From NCBI GenBank assembly GCA_031415695.1, contig JANOSH010000047.1, forward strand, positions 62,001 to 126,000: a stretch of 64,000 bases of DNA, read 5' to 3'. Position numbers and translations under genes: made by a program. Shown piece after piece: positions 17,030 to 25,988 of the stretch. The stretch is from JANOSH01 sp031415695. GTDB taxonomy: Bacteria; Actinomycetota; Acidimicrobiia; Acidimicrobiales; Ilumatobacteraceae. Under the pieces are notes generated by a model. The model did not search any database, had not been told where the DNA came from, and saw only the letters and a program-made list of their open reading frames with translations. Position 1 is the first letter of the stretch. Each line of letters opens with the position of its first letter.

Positions 17030-18465
17030 CGCTGCAAAGTGTGCACCGTGTCGCAGGCAGACACCACCTCGGCCTCGTGAGAAGTACACACGATTGCTCG
17101 GCCGAGCCTCGATTGTTGCCGCAAAACGTCGGCAACGCGCCGTGCCCAGGCTTGATCGAGCTGCGAGGTCGGCTCGTCGAGGAGCACCAATGTGGCCCCT
17201 GTCGATAAGGCTCGCACCAGGGCGACACGTTGCCGTTCGCCGCCTGAGAGCTGACCTACCGGTCGGTCGGCAAGATCGAGCAGCCCGAATGACTCGAACA
17301 GACCGTCGAGCGCCCCCGGCTCGGGGGAGAAGGAGCGAACCGCTTGGGCCATCTCGACGTTCTCACGGCCCGACATCGCCTCGGCAAAACCGGGGTTCGA
17401 CGGCGCGACAGCGCAAGAGTTCACCGCTTCTCGCAGTACGCCAAGCAACGTGGTCTTTCCTGACCCAGAGCGGCCTGTGATCACATGAAACTCACCAGTA
17501 CGAACGGTCAGGGAAATCGGTGCAAGGACCACGTTACCGTCGACTGAGCGGCTCACCATGTCGAGGTGCGCAACGACGCCGCCGAGGTCCGGCTGTTGCT
17601 GGTCGAGTGCGTCGGCCGTGGCGGCTTCGCCTGCCGCATCGGTTGGCGGCCGCTGCACGACCACACGGCCGCCGTTGGTCGCCAGTACTTGTGCACGGTC
17701 GCTGATGCCACTGTGCGTACGAGCGAAGTCGGGCAACAAGAACCAGCCCCGTTTGTCGACCACCTGGGAGGCAATACCCGTCCTGACCACGGTCTCGCGG
17801 CCGAGCCGACCATCACGAATGTCGAGCACGCGGTGGCCAACGCGAGCTGCACCCGGGTCATGCGACACCACGACCAACGAGGCCCCTGTCTCGTCGCATA
17901 GCTCAACCAACAGATCAAAAACCGCACGAGCAGACCGCTCGTCAAGCGTTCCTGTTGGTTCGTCGGCCACGATGATCTGCGGACGATGCGTAAGTACAGC
18001 CGCTATCGCCGTTCGCTGCAACTCCCCGGCCGACAAGGTCGACAGGCTGCGGTCACGCAGGCTCTCGATACCAAGCCGACCTAACACCCTCGACGCTGCC
18101 AAGTCCGCGGCGGCCGAGCTCACGCCGGTGAGGCGGGACTGCAGGGTGACATTTCTTAGCACCGACAGCTCCGCCGCCAAGTTGGCAGTGATCTGTTGCG
18201 TAAGAACCCCTACCCCCGACCGTCGAAGCGTGTTTGTGGCGTGACGAGACGACGTGGAAATGTCGTGGCCAAGAACGCAGGCACGTCCTGCGCTCGGGCG
18301 AAGGTCACCGGTGATAAGCCGTACAAGGGTCGACTTTCCCGATCCGCTTGGACCAGTGATCACGACACGCTCGCCCGGGGCCACGCGGAGGCTCAGTCCG
18401 CGCAATGCAGCCACCTGACGGTCCTGGCACGGGTATAGAACGAAGACATCGTCGAAGTCGATCAT
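17026..18465 (-). CDS. tandem ABC ATPase (two LolD/MacB-like domains fused)
   Basis: A 479-aa protein with two complete ATPase units. Domain 1: Walker A GPSGSGKST (near 38-46), signature LSAGE, Walker B IIVADEP and H-loop VVSHD. Domain 2 (from about residue 290): Walker A GRSGSGKTT, signature LSGGERQRVAL, Walker B LVLLDEP and TSHE. The Q-loop glutamine of domain 2 is not evident in the shortened stretch before MSGRENVEMA. About 60 linker residues join the halves. It overlaps the giant permease gene by four bases and should energise it, as in MacB/LolCDE mechanotransmission systems. Cargo unknown. Confidence 0.85.
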   Translation of the reverse strand: MIDFDDVFVLYPCQDRQVAALRGLSLRVAPGERVVITGPSGSGKSTLVRLITGDLRPSAGRACVLGHDISTSSRHATNTLRRSGVGVLTQQITANLAAELSVLRNVTLQSRLTGVSSAAADLAASRVLGRLGIESLRDRSLSTLSAGELQRTAIAAVLTHRPQIIVADEPTGTLDERSARAVFDLLVELCDETGASLVVVSHDPGAARVGHRVLDIRDGRLGRETVVRTGIASQVVDKRGWFLLPDFARTHSGISDRAQVLATNGGRVVVQRPPTDAAGEAATADALDQQQPDLGGVVAHLDMVSRSVDGNVVLAPISLTVRTGEFHVITGRSGSGKTTLLGVLREAVNSCAVAPSNPGFAEAMSGRENVEMAQAVRSFSPEPGALDGLFESFGLLDLADRPVGQLSGGERQRVALVRALSTGATLVLLDEPTSQLDQAWARRVADVLRQQSRLGRAIVCTSHEAEVVSACDTVHTLQR

Positions 18466-21400
18466 TCGACGCCCCTGAGCAGATCACCATGAACAACCCG
18501 TGCGATAGGCCGACACGCAAGCCGAACGCCGGCCATAGCGATACCCCAGATCAGAGCCACCAGTAGGGCACTGAGTGCCCATGGAACGCGCGTCACCAGT
18601 GGTGGAACCGGGTTGGCGGCGGCCGCGGTGACAGAGATAACGCGACTCGCGACCGATAGGAGAACGAGCGCGCCACCTGCGCCGACGATGAGCGCGGCGG
18701 CGAGAATTGCAGCCAATTCGACCATGACCATTCGGCGAATCTTCGCCACCGAAACTCCCTCGGTCGCTAGCGAGCGGTGAAGGGGCCGTTGCTGGACGAC
18801 TTCTGAATGCGTCGTCAGTACTAGAGCCGCTATGGCCAACAGTGCAGCGACGACAGCGGCGAACCCGAATATCCCAAGTGTCATTCGGCTAATTGGTTCG
18901 GCCCGTAAGCTCGACTCGGCAGACACACGGCTCTCGACACGCAACTGGTCGAAAGGTGCCTCTTCAAAGGCGGCCGACAATGAGCGTTGATCTCCATTAG
19001 ACGCCGCTATCCAGACTTCATTCGGTGTTCCGAAGCCCGGGTCCGACTCGTCGAGCAGCCGCTGCGCCGACGCCAGGTCGGCAACGACGAACCGCTCGGA
19101 TGCGCCGGGGAATCGCGTCACTACGCGGGCGACGGCCACATCTATCTGATCGCCTCCCCCTACCTCGACGGTGAGGACACCGTTGATGGCGGCCGTTGCG
19201 GTGTACGGATCGACAATCGCTGGAACAAGCCTCGCTGATCGTTGGCCCCGAGCCAGAATGAGCGCGGAGGCGCCTTGCGCCCGGACGACCACGGTGACCG
19301 ACGTTGCCGACACGCTCAGCTCTGCGCTCTCTGACGCCAATGCCTCCCAAGGCGTCGATATCGAGACCTTCGAATTGGGAGCCGACAGATTCGATTCGAC
19401 GACATCAGCAATGGTGACCTTGGCACCGAACTCAGTCGTGGCAGTGTCGCCTTCACCGAACCTGTGCTCGGAACGCGCCGCATCGTCGATTGGTTGCGCA
19501 ATTCGAAAACCAACCAGTCGGCCGCCTGCGTCGCCGGGCTCGAGGGCCACATAGCGACGAGAGGGGTCATCGGCACGTACCAGTGCCGCTACCTCGTGCC
19601 ATGAACCATCACGGCGCTCGACCACCGCGTCTACATCGGCTCGGTCTCCAATGACCGAGATCGTAAGCTCAGTGGCGCTGCCAGAAATGAGAGCCCCAAC
19701 CTGCTCAGGACCCGTCGTGCGAATCGTGGCCGCCAGAGAACGCGGCGGCGGAGCCACCCCTCCCGACCAGTTCGGACCCTCGGCTAGGGCGTCGGGGTCT
19801 AGCCCGATCAACTCGATTGCATCGACGTACAAATTGGGAGATCGCACAGCCACAGCCCGACGCACGATCTCGCTCGCTATGACTCCCGGAGCAACCGAAT
19901 TCCAGCCAGCAGTAGGTCGCAGTGCTGTCGGCCGGATCAGACTCGGACCTGTGCGTACTGTGAGGTCAAACGGAACGACGTATCTCGCCTGATCTTGCGC
20001 GCCGGTCAGTAACGTCGTGCGATAGCTCAGCGAGAACAACCCGAACAGCGTGGTAGCAGCCAAAAACGCAAGTGCGGTCAATGGCACGGGTCTGGCGCGG
20101 GTTATCTCACTGAGCGCTACCCGTCCGAGATGGGCGCGTCGAAGAAGCAGTCGACGCAGGATATGCGCAATTCTTGGGACGATGCGGATAGCAACCCATG
20201 CAGTCACCACACAACTAACGACGGGGAGTGCAACCACGAGGGGGTCGCTCCTGTTCGCCAATTGCCCGGCGTTGGTTGCGCCTCGAGACAGACCAACCAG
20301 TCCAGCTGCCAACGCTGCGAGCCCCACACCGTCGGGCCACCCCCATCCCCGTTGAGATGTCTCGCGCCCGTTCAGGGGAACGGGTCGAGACGAGACGAGG
20401 AACGTCACTGCGAACAGTGCCGCCGCGGCCAGAAGGACTGGCCTAGCAGCCGCATCGGCTGTTTCGGCCGCTAGTCCCGGGCGCGCCGACCCCCAGCGCT
20501 TGGCCAATACCGAGGTGATGGTCAACCCGGCGGGAACCCCGGCGAGCACTCCGACAACAGTGGGCCAGAGCATCTCGGCAGCTGTAAAGAACGCTAATTG
20601 TCCTGACGTTGCACCCCGCTGGCGCAACAGGCTTCGAGCCTCGGCGTGCTCGTAACGCCTCGCTGCTGCTGCGAGCACCGCAAACCCTGCCAACAGTACC
20701 GCTCCCTGAATCGTCGCCAAAACCACTCTGTTCTGTGCAACCTTGGCCCGTACGCGTGCGGCGTCGAACGAGTCAGTTGGGAAGGCCACCTGCACGCTTT
20801 GCAATTCGATGGCCGCAGCCGTTCGCGCCACGCTCGAGCGAAGTGCATCGCTGTTATCGAGCCGAAGCCGAGCAGTATCGAGGGGAGCGACCCAGCCCAC
20901 CGAACGACCTATTAGGGCCAACGAGGTCAGCTCGCTCACGGCCACCCATCCCGGCGCGACAAGGAGCGTCTCGCCGGGTTCAGCAGCGAATTGACCCGAC
21001 AGCAGCGTCGGGTTCGTGATCGCCACGCGGCCAACAATGTCGATACCTAGACTGGCGGGCAGCGACAGTGTGGCTGACGCATCAGCTATGGCCACCTCGC
21101 ACCGCTCGGGAATACACGTAGTCGGCAACCGACCGTCAATAAGCGCTGTGTTCTCGACCAGATCGTCGAAACCGGCCAGCCGATACACCGCTCCGTCCGG
21201 AGTAGCAAGCGAACGGTATGCAACCTGCGCGCGAACCCCGAACGCTCCGGACGCAGGGAGTCTGCTGTGAATGACCCGGTCGACAGCGCTCAACTCGTCG
21301 ATACTGTCGAGCAGGTCGACCGATGCACTGAAGGTGATCGCTCGCTCGTCGGCGGGAAGCTTGCTCACTTCCTCGCGTAGTGTTGCATCACCGGCGAGCA

Positions 21401-21542
21401 GTGGAACACCAGACCCAGCAACTACGGCAGCAATGGCGAGAGCAATACCGATCGCTGCAAACAGCCCGGTGCTGGGACGACGCAGCACACGGCGCCATGC
21501 AAAGTGCGCCGCGACCGAACCACTAGAAATAATCGCCGGCAT
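18462..21542 (-). CDS. FtsX/MacB-like ABC permease, 1026 aa
   Basis: A very long single-chain permease. A first helix near residues 27-50 (GLFAAIGIALAIAAVVAG) is followed by a periplasmic-core-like domain, a cluster of about six hydrophobic segments (roughly 280-530), a second large extracytoplasmic domain, and three final helices (for example MTLGIFGFAAVVAALLAIAALVL and LAAILAAALIVGAGGALVLLSVA). That is two FtsX-type units joined. ATG 21542 is chosen because an upstream start at 21599 would run into the mycothione reductase gene. The partner is the tandem ATPase next door. It may extract a lipoprotein or lipid, or export a peptide; no cargo is visible. Confidence 0.82.
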   Translation of the reverse strand: MPAIISSGSVAAHFAWRRVLRRPSTGLFAAIGIALAIAAVVAGSGVPLLAGDATLREEVSKLPADERAITFSASVDLLDSIDELSAVDRVIHSRLPASGAFGVRAQVAYRSLATPDGAVYRLAGFDDLVENTALIDGRLPTTCIPERCEVAIADASATLSLPASLGIDIVGRVAITNPTLLSGQFAAEPGETLLVAPGWVAVSELTSLALIGRSVGWVAPLDTARLRLDNSDALRSSVARTAAAIELQSVQVAFPTDSFDAARVRAKVAQNRVVLATIQGAVLLAGFAVLAAAARRYEHAEARSLLRQRGATSGQLAFFTAAEMLWPTVVGVLAGVPAGLTITSVLAKRWGSARPGLAAETADAAARPVLLAAAALFAVTFLVSSRPVPLNGRETSQRGWGWPDGVGLAALAAGLVGLSRGATNAGQLANRSDPLVVALPVVSCVVTAWVAIRIVPRIAHILRRLLLRRAHLGRVALSEITRARPVPLTALAFLAATTLFGLFSLSYRTTLLTGAQDQARYVVPFDLTVRTGPSLIRPTALRPTAGWNSVAPGVIASEIVRRAVAVRSPNLYVDAIELIGLDPDALAEGPNWSGGVAPPPRSLAATIRTTGPEQVGALISGSATELTISVIGDRADVDAVVERRDGSWHEVAALVRADDPSRRYVALEPGDAGGRLVGFRIAQPIDDAARSEHRFGEGDTATTEFGAKVTIADVVESNLSAPNSKVSISTPWEALASESAELSVSATSVTVVVRAQGASALILARGQRSARLVPAIVDPYTATAAINGVLTVEVGGGDQIDVAVARVVTRFPGASERFVVADLASAQRLLDESDPGFGTPNEVWIAASNGDQRSLSAAFEEAPFDQLRVESRVSAESSLRAEPISRMTLGIFGFAAVVAALLAIAALVLTTHSEVVQQRPLHRSLATEGVSVAKIRRMVMVELAAILAAALIVGAGGALVLLSVASRVISVTAAAANPVPPLVTRVPWALSALLVALIWGIAMAGVRLACRPIARVVHGDLLRGVE

Positions 21543-21558
21543 GCGGGACACTCGAGCC

Positions 21559-22974
21559 TTACCGAGCCTGCAGGTTCTTGCGGTACGTGTCGAACCCATC
21601 GAGCAGCTTGAGGAGCGCTTGTTCTATGACCTCTGACGGGGCGGGGTGGATGTATACGACATCGTGGGCCATCTGCTCAATGGTATTGCCGAGGTACATG
21701 CCCTGTACCAGAAGCGACACCAGCGTCGACGCCTGCGAACCAATGACGTGGGCGCCGAGAAGCATTCCAGTGTCGGGATCGCCAATGAGCTTGCAGAAGC
21801 TGGCGGTGTCCTCCATGGCCCATCCCCACGCAGCGCCGCCGTAGTCGTGGGTAATGGCGACGAACGGCGAGCCGGAGTCACGAGCCTGCTGCTCGGTCAG
21901 ACCAATGGTGCCAATTTGTGGATGCGCGAACACGGCGCTCGGGGCGGGGCGTTGCTCGAACGACTTGAGATCGGTGGGATGCATCAGGTTGTGGGTGACG
22001 ATGCGCGCCTCGCCATTAGCCATGTGCTTGAGCATGTGGCGGCCGTTGGCATCACCGATCGACCAGATGCCGGGCACAGACGTGCGGCCATGGTGATCGA
22101 CAATGATCGTTCCGTGCTCGCCGAGCAGTAGGCCCGTTAGCGCAGGAGCAAGCAGATCGCCGTTGGCAACACGCCCTGTTGCCACCAGAAGCACATCACC
22201 TGTTGCGCTTCGACCATCGGACAGATGTACGCTGATATCGCCACTATCGGTCGTGACACGATCAAGCTGCGCACCAAGGAGCAGTTCATAGCGCTCGGAT
22301 ACAGAGGCGGTATAGCGGTCGCTGACATCGCGATCTTGCGCGCCGAGCAGGCGGCCGCTGCGGTTGATGACAGTTACTCGGCTGCCTAGCGCCGCAAAGA
22401 CATGCGCCAGTTCATTGGCAATAAATCCTCCGCCCACGATGACAAGGTGGCGGGGAAGCTCGTCGACGCGCATAATGGTGTCGGACGTATGAAACGGCAC
22501 CACCGGCCCAAGGGTCGGGTCTAGCCCCGGAACAACCGGAATCATTGGTCGGGCCCCGACCGCCAGAACGAATCTGTCGGCAGTGAACTCACGATCGTCG
22601 GCCCGCATCGCGTGTGGCCCGGTAAACACGCCGCGAGCCGGGTACACCGTCACGTTCGGCACCGACAGCCGATAGTTCTTTCCGCCATCGGAAATGGCAT
22701 CAACCCGACCGAAGATCCGATCGCGAATTGCCGGCCAATCGGCGTCCTGAAATGACGTGGAAACGCCTAGTCGATGACCTTGGGTCGCCTGGAGGGCAAG
22801 GTCGGCGGGGTAGACAAGCATCTTGGTAGGGATGCATCCGCGATTGAGGCATGTGCCGCCGAAAGCACCCTCCTCGACCATCCCAATGGACCAGTTGTCC
22901 ATCTCCGGCGTGATCATTGAGTTGCCGCTACCGGCACCGACTATGACGAGATCGTGATGGATGCGCGTGCTCAC
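21559..22974 (-). CDS. mtr: mycothione reductase
   Basis: A 471-aa FAD/NAD(P)H disulfide reductase that keeps mycothiol, the actinobacterial thiol, reduced. The FAD motif is VIVGAGSGN at the N-terminus, the redox pair is in GGTCLNRGCIPTKML (near 39-53), a second dinucleotide site is VIVGGGFIANELAHVFAALG, and the C-terminal catalytic His-Glu pair is in YIHPAPSEVIEQALL. The early VGAGSGNSMITPE sequence resembles Mtr rather than lipoamide or glutathione reductases. It lies 10 bases after the 2-hydroxyacid dehydrogenase gene and 16 before the giant permease, so stress defence shares an operon with transport genes. Confidence 0.9.
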   Translation of the reverse strand: MSTRIHHDLVIVGAGSGNSMITPEMDNWSIGMVEEGAFGGTCLNRGCIPTKMLVYPADLALQATQGHRLGVSTSFQDADWPAIRDRIFGRVDAISDGGKNYRLSVPNVTVYPARGVFTGPHAMRADDREFTADRFVLAVGARPMIPVVPGLDPTLGPVVPFHTSDTIMRVDELPRHLVIVGGGFIANELAHVFAALGSRVTVINRSGRLLGAQDRDVSDRYTASVSERYELLLGAQLDRVTTDSGDISVHLSDGRSATGDVLLVATGRVANGDLLAPALTGLLLGEHGTIIVDHHGRTSVPGIWSIGDANGRHMLKHMANGEARIVTHNLMHPTDLKSFEQRPAPSAVFAHPQIGTIGLTEQQARDSGSPFVAITHDYGGAAWGWAMEDTASFCKLIGDPDTGMLLGAHVIGSQASTLVSLLVQGMYLGNTIEQMAHDVVYIHPAPSEVIEQALLKLLDGFDTYRKNLQAR

Positions 22975-22984
22975 CCTGGCATGT

Positions 22985-23950
22985 CTAGTTGATTGGCGTC
23001 AGCAATTCGTGGCCCGTGACGATCGCTGCAGCGTTCCGAGCGGCAAGCGCTGCCATTGCCGAGCGGGTTTCGAGCGTTGCCGACCCAAGGTGAGGTATGA
23101 GCACAACGTTCTCGCATTCGAGCAAGCCTTCGTGCACCTTTGGTTCGAACTCGAAGACATCGAGCCCCGCGCCGGCAATCGTTCCGGCTCGTATCGCGGT
23201 CGCCAATGCAGCTTCGTCGACGATTGGGCCCCGGGCGGTATTGATGAGGAAGGCTGACTGCTTCATCGACGCCAGCCGGTGACTGTTGACGAGGTGATGG
23301 GTACTGGGGTTGTACGGGCAGTTCAGTGACACGACGTCGGACGTGCGAAACAGGTCGTCGAGGGTGAGGTACTCGGCGTCGAGCTCAGCCTCGATGGCTG
23401 AGCTGACACGGGTACGGTTCGAGTAGGCAATGTTCATTCCAAAGGCACGGGCACGGCGCGCCACTGCCTCACCGATTGCACCCATCCCGACAATGCCCAG
23501 ACGCCGCCCCTGTATCGCGCTCCCCAGCATGAAGTGCATCCCCCATTGCCAATCGTGACCGGAGCGAATGACTCGCTCGCCCTCGCCAAGCCGCCGCGTG
23601 ACCATCAAGATCAGCGAGAACGCAATGTCGGCAGTTGCATCGGTAAGAACTCCAGGTGTGTTGGTGACTCGTACGCCGCGGGCGCTCAAGGCCGGCACGT
23701 CGATGTTGTTGTAGCCGACGGCAACATTGCTCACGACCTTGAGCTGAGAGCCGGCAGCGTCACAAAAGGCATCGTCAACCTTGGTGGTTAACAAGGTGAG
23801 GGCCGCCTCGGCACCTGCTAGCTGGCGGAACAGTTCGTCGGTCGGGATCGGCTCGTCGTGATCCCACGCCCATACGTCGGCGATCTCGTGGAGGATGTCG
23901 AGACCGGCAACAGGAATCCTTCCGGTGACAACGATTCGTGGACGACTCAT
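22985..23950 (-). CDS. D-2-hydroxyacid dehydrogenase (glyoxylate/hydroxypyruvate reductase-like)
   Basis: A 321-aa NAD(P)-dependent dehydrogenase. The nucleotide motif GIVGMGAIGEAVARRARAFGM is near residue 150. The catalytic residues are the arginine in NTARGPIVDE, the glutamate in HEGLLE and the histidine in LIPHLGSAT. It resembles GyaR/GhrB enzymes that reduce glyoxylate or hydroxypyruvate. The ATG overlaps the aminotransferase stop by four bases; an aminotransferase plus a 2-ketoacid reductase could turn an amino acid into a hydroxy acid, but the substrate is not evident. Confidence 0.88.
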   Translation of the reverse strand: MSRPRIVVTGRIPVAGLDILHEIADVWAWDHDEPIPTDELFRQLAGAEAALTLLTTKVDDAFCDAAGSQLKVVSNVAVGYNNIDVPALSARGVRVTNTPGVLTDATADIAFSLILMVTRRLGEGERVIRSGHDWQWGMHFMLGSAIQGRRLGIVGMGAIGEAVARRARAFGMNIAYSNRTRVSSAIEAELDAEYLTLDDLFRTSDVVSLNCPYNPSTHHLVNSHRLASMKQSAFLINTARGPIVDEAALATAIRAGTIAGAGLDVFEFEPKVHEGLLECENVVLIPHLGSATLETRSAMAALAARNAAAIVTGHELLTPIN

Positions 23951-25143
23951 GCGGACTCGATCCAGCTCTTAAGCCAGGTCAGACCTTCGGTGATGTTGCC
24001 GCAATCAATACCGGAGTAGGCGAAACGAACATACTGCTGGGTTTCACCCGGCTGAGGCTTGCCGAAATGGCGCCGAGTACAGAACGACACGCCGGTGTCG
24101 TGAAGCGCTTTCTGAGCGAAATCGGCTACATCGTGAAGGCCCATGCGCTGCATCGGCACGGTGACGTTTGCGAAGAGGTAGAAGGTCGATTCGGGTCGAG
24201 GGCACCAGAGACCGTCGATGGTTTCGAGAATGTCACACGCTGCGTCGCGACGACGTTGCAGCTCGTTGCGCAGGGCAGTAGACCCTTGGGTTGGACCCGT
24301 GAGCGCCTCGACGCCGGCGGCCTGGACGAAGTGGGTGGTGCAGCTTTCGTCGTTTGTGTTGAGCTTGGCAATGGCCGCTGCGATGTTGTCGGGACCGATA
24401 GCTGCGCCGAGGCGCCAGCCGGTCATCGCGTACTTCTTGGAGAACGTATACAAGATGACGGTTCGTTCCTGCATTCCAGGGAACGATGCGATCGATGTTG
24501 ATGTCCCGGAATAGCGCATCTCGAAATATGCCTCGTCGGACAGCACCCACAGGTTGTGACGTACCGCCAATTCGGCGATCTGGCGCATTTCGTCGAGGCT
24601 GCTCTCGGACGCTAAAGGATTCTGCAGGTTGTTGTAGATAAGCGCTCGGGTTGTGGGCGTAACGAGCGATTCGAGATATGCCATGTCGATGGCAAACCCA
24701 TCGGCCGTTTGCACATACCGGTAAGGGAGTGCGAGCGCGCCGTAGTACTCAATCTGGCTTTCGTAGATTGGGTAACCCGGGTTGGGATAGAGGACACCCT
24801 CGCCGCAATTGACCACAGCTTGGATGAACTTCGTGATCACCGGCTTACCACCCGGCTGCACGACCACGTTGCTGGCCTCATACGTCAAACCTCGGCGCGA
24901 GCCGACGTCGTGAGCAAGGGCCTCGCGCAGCGGCTCAATACCAGCGGCCGCGCAGTACCCAGTCTTGCCGTCGGCGATTGCCCGATCGAGTACCTCGACG
25001 ATGTTGCCCGGCGTCGGGAGCGCAATGTCGCCGAGGTGGAACGGATAGATTCTGTTCCCCTTGGCCGCCCAATCGGCCGCGGCCAGCGAGACGGCGAACG
25101 CCGTTTCGGTACCGAGGTTGTCGAGTCGTGACGCTAACTGCAT
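23947..25143 (-). CDS. class I/II PLP-dependent aminotransferase
   Basis: A 398-aa fold-type I aminotransferase. The PLP lysine is in YTFSKKYAMTGWRLGAAIG (near 235-250), the aspartate that holds the pyridine nitrogen is in LSDEAYFEMRYSG, and the C-terminal arginine is in QYVRFAYSG. It resembles the aspartate/alanine/diaminopimelate group. It heads a six-gene minus-strand operon and overlaps the dehydrogenase by four bases. An imperfect inverted repeat 21-42 bases upstream of the ATG may be its operator. Amino donor unknown. Confidence 0.87.
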   Translation of the reverse strand: MQLASRLDNLGTETAFAVSLAAADWAAKGNRIYPFHLGDIALPTPGNIVEVLDRAIADGKTGYCAAAGIEPLREALAHDVGSRRGLTYEASNVVVQPGGKPVITKFIQAVVNCGEGVLYPNPGYPIYESQIEYYGALALPYRYVQTADGFAIDMAYLESLVTPTTRALIYNNLQNPLASESSLDEMRQIAELAVRHNLWVLSDEAYFEMRYSGTSTSIASFPGMQERTVILYTFSKKYAMTGWRLGAAIGPDNIAAAIAKLNTNDESCTTHFVQAAGVEALTGPTQGSTALRNELQRRRDAACDILETIDGLWCPRPESTFYLFANVTVPMQRMGLHDVADFAQKALHDTGVSFCTRRHFGKPQPGETQQYVRFAYSGIDCGNITEGLTWLKSWIESA

Positions 25144-25163
25144 TGTGGAAAGCCTCCATCATG

Positions 25164-25185
25164 TGGTTGTACAGATTGTAAACCA
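25164..25185. promoter_or_regulatory. inverted repeat upstream of the aminotransferase operon
   Basis: TGGTTGTACA (25164-25173) and TGTAAACCA (25177-25185) form an imperfect inverted repeat with one unpaired G. It lies 20 bases before the minus-strand start at 25143, a good place for a repressor such as a GntR-family protein. No such regulator is adjacent. Confidence 0.4.
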
Positions 25186-25216
25186 CTCATGCAACCCGGA
25201 TCGACAGGCCGATTGA

Positions 25217-25906
25217 CTATCGAGCGCAAGGCACCCGAACGGAAGCGCCGGGAACTGCTCGTAGCAGTAACGCCCCGTAGCTCGTCATATCGCTCGCCCA
25301 TGAGCGAGCATCGTCTCGGCCTGTGGCCCAAACGATTCCGACCACGAGACCGTCGTCAGTGACAAGGGGGCTTCCCGAGTCACCGGCAACGACGGTCGAC
25401 GACACCTCGTAGCCGGGTCGGCTAACGGCTCCGTTCATGTAGATATCGGTCGTCTGTACCTCGACCGGCCGAGAGATCGTGGCGACGAGGGGGCGGGCGT
25501 CGCCGCCCGGCATGGTCCATAACTGCACCCGTTCGCCAACTTGGTACGGACCCGAACGGCTGGGCGCGAGTGCTAGATCCGACACGTGCACAATTGCGGC
25601 GTCGGCGTCGGTGTCGATAGCAACTACGGTGCCCGACAGGGCTCGCCCATCTCTGGTCGTGACCACAACCTCGGATTCACCAGCAACAGAGTGGGCCACC
25701 GTTGCGATGAGATTGGGTTGAAGAACGACGCCCACGCTCCGGGTTGCCACGGGCCGACAACCGGTTGCCCTGATCGAGACGACGTTGGGAGCCAAAACGG
25801 GTGGGTTGGCCGATGGCAAGTGTCTCGACGTAGTACACCCCATCGCCGACCCCGTGAGAAACATGGCGGTGACCAGCAGCGGTCGAACCTTTGTACTCGG
25901 CGGCAT
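25217..25906 (-). CDS. secreted trypsin-like serine protease
   Basis: A 229-aa S1-type protease, if started at the ATG at 25906, which opens a hydrophobic signal (VRPLLVTAMFLTGSAMGC). The triad is visible: His in ATVAHSVAG, Asp in DTDADAAIVHV and Ser in AGDSGSPLV. The signal ends in a cysteine with a weak lipobox, so secretion as a lipoprotein is possible but uncertain. Longer in-frame starts to 26041 overlap the inositol promoter and are less likely. It is a single minus-strand gene divergent from the inositol operon, with no clear functional link to either neighbour. Confidence 0.78.
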   Translation of the reverse strand: MPPSTKVRPLLVTAMFLTGSAMGCTTSRHLPSANPPVLAPNVVSIRATGCRPVATRSVGVVLQPNLIATVAHSVAGESEVVVTTRDGRALSGTVVAIDTDADAAIVHVSDLALAPSRSGPYQVGERVQLWTMPGGDARPLVATISRPVEVQTTDIYMNGAVSRPGYEVSSTVVAGDSGSPLVTDDGLVVGIVWATGRDDARSWASDMTSYGALLLRAVPGASVRVPCAR

Positions 25907-25923
25907 GACTGTCGCGTTCATTC

Positions 25924-25967
25924 TTGCCAACAATCTTGCCAGGCCCCTAGTATTAGAGCGCTCTAAT
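25924..25967 (+). promoter_or_regulatory. inositol operon promoter with LacI-type operator
   Basis: A -35 box TTGCCA (25924-25929), an 18-bp spacer and a -10 box TAGTAT (25948-25953) precede a perfect 16-bp palindrome, ATTAGAGCGCTCTAAT (25952-25967), which would cover the transcription start. The central CG step is typical of LacI-family operators, and a LacI gene ends the cluster at 34917-35924. Confidence 0.75.
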
Positions 25968-25988
25968 TGTGAGTGCAGGGAGTTTGAT

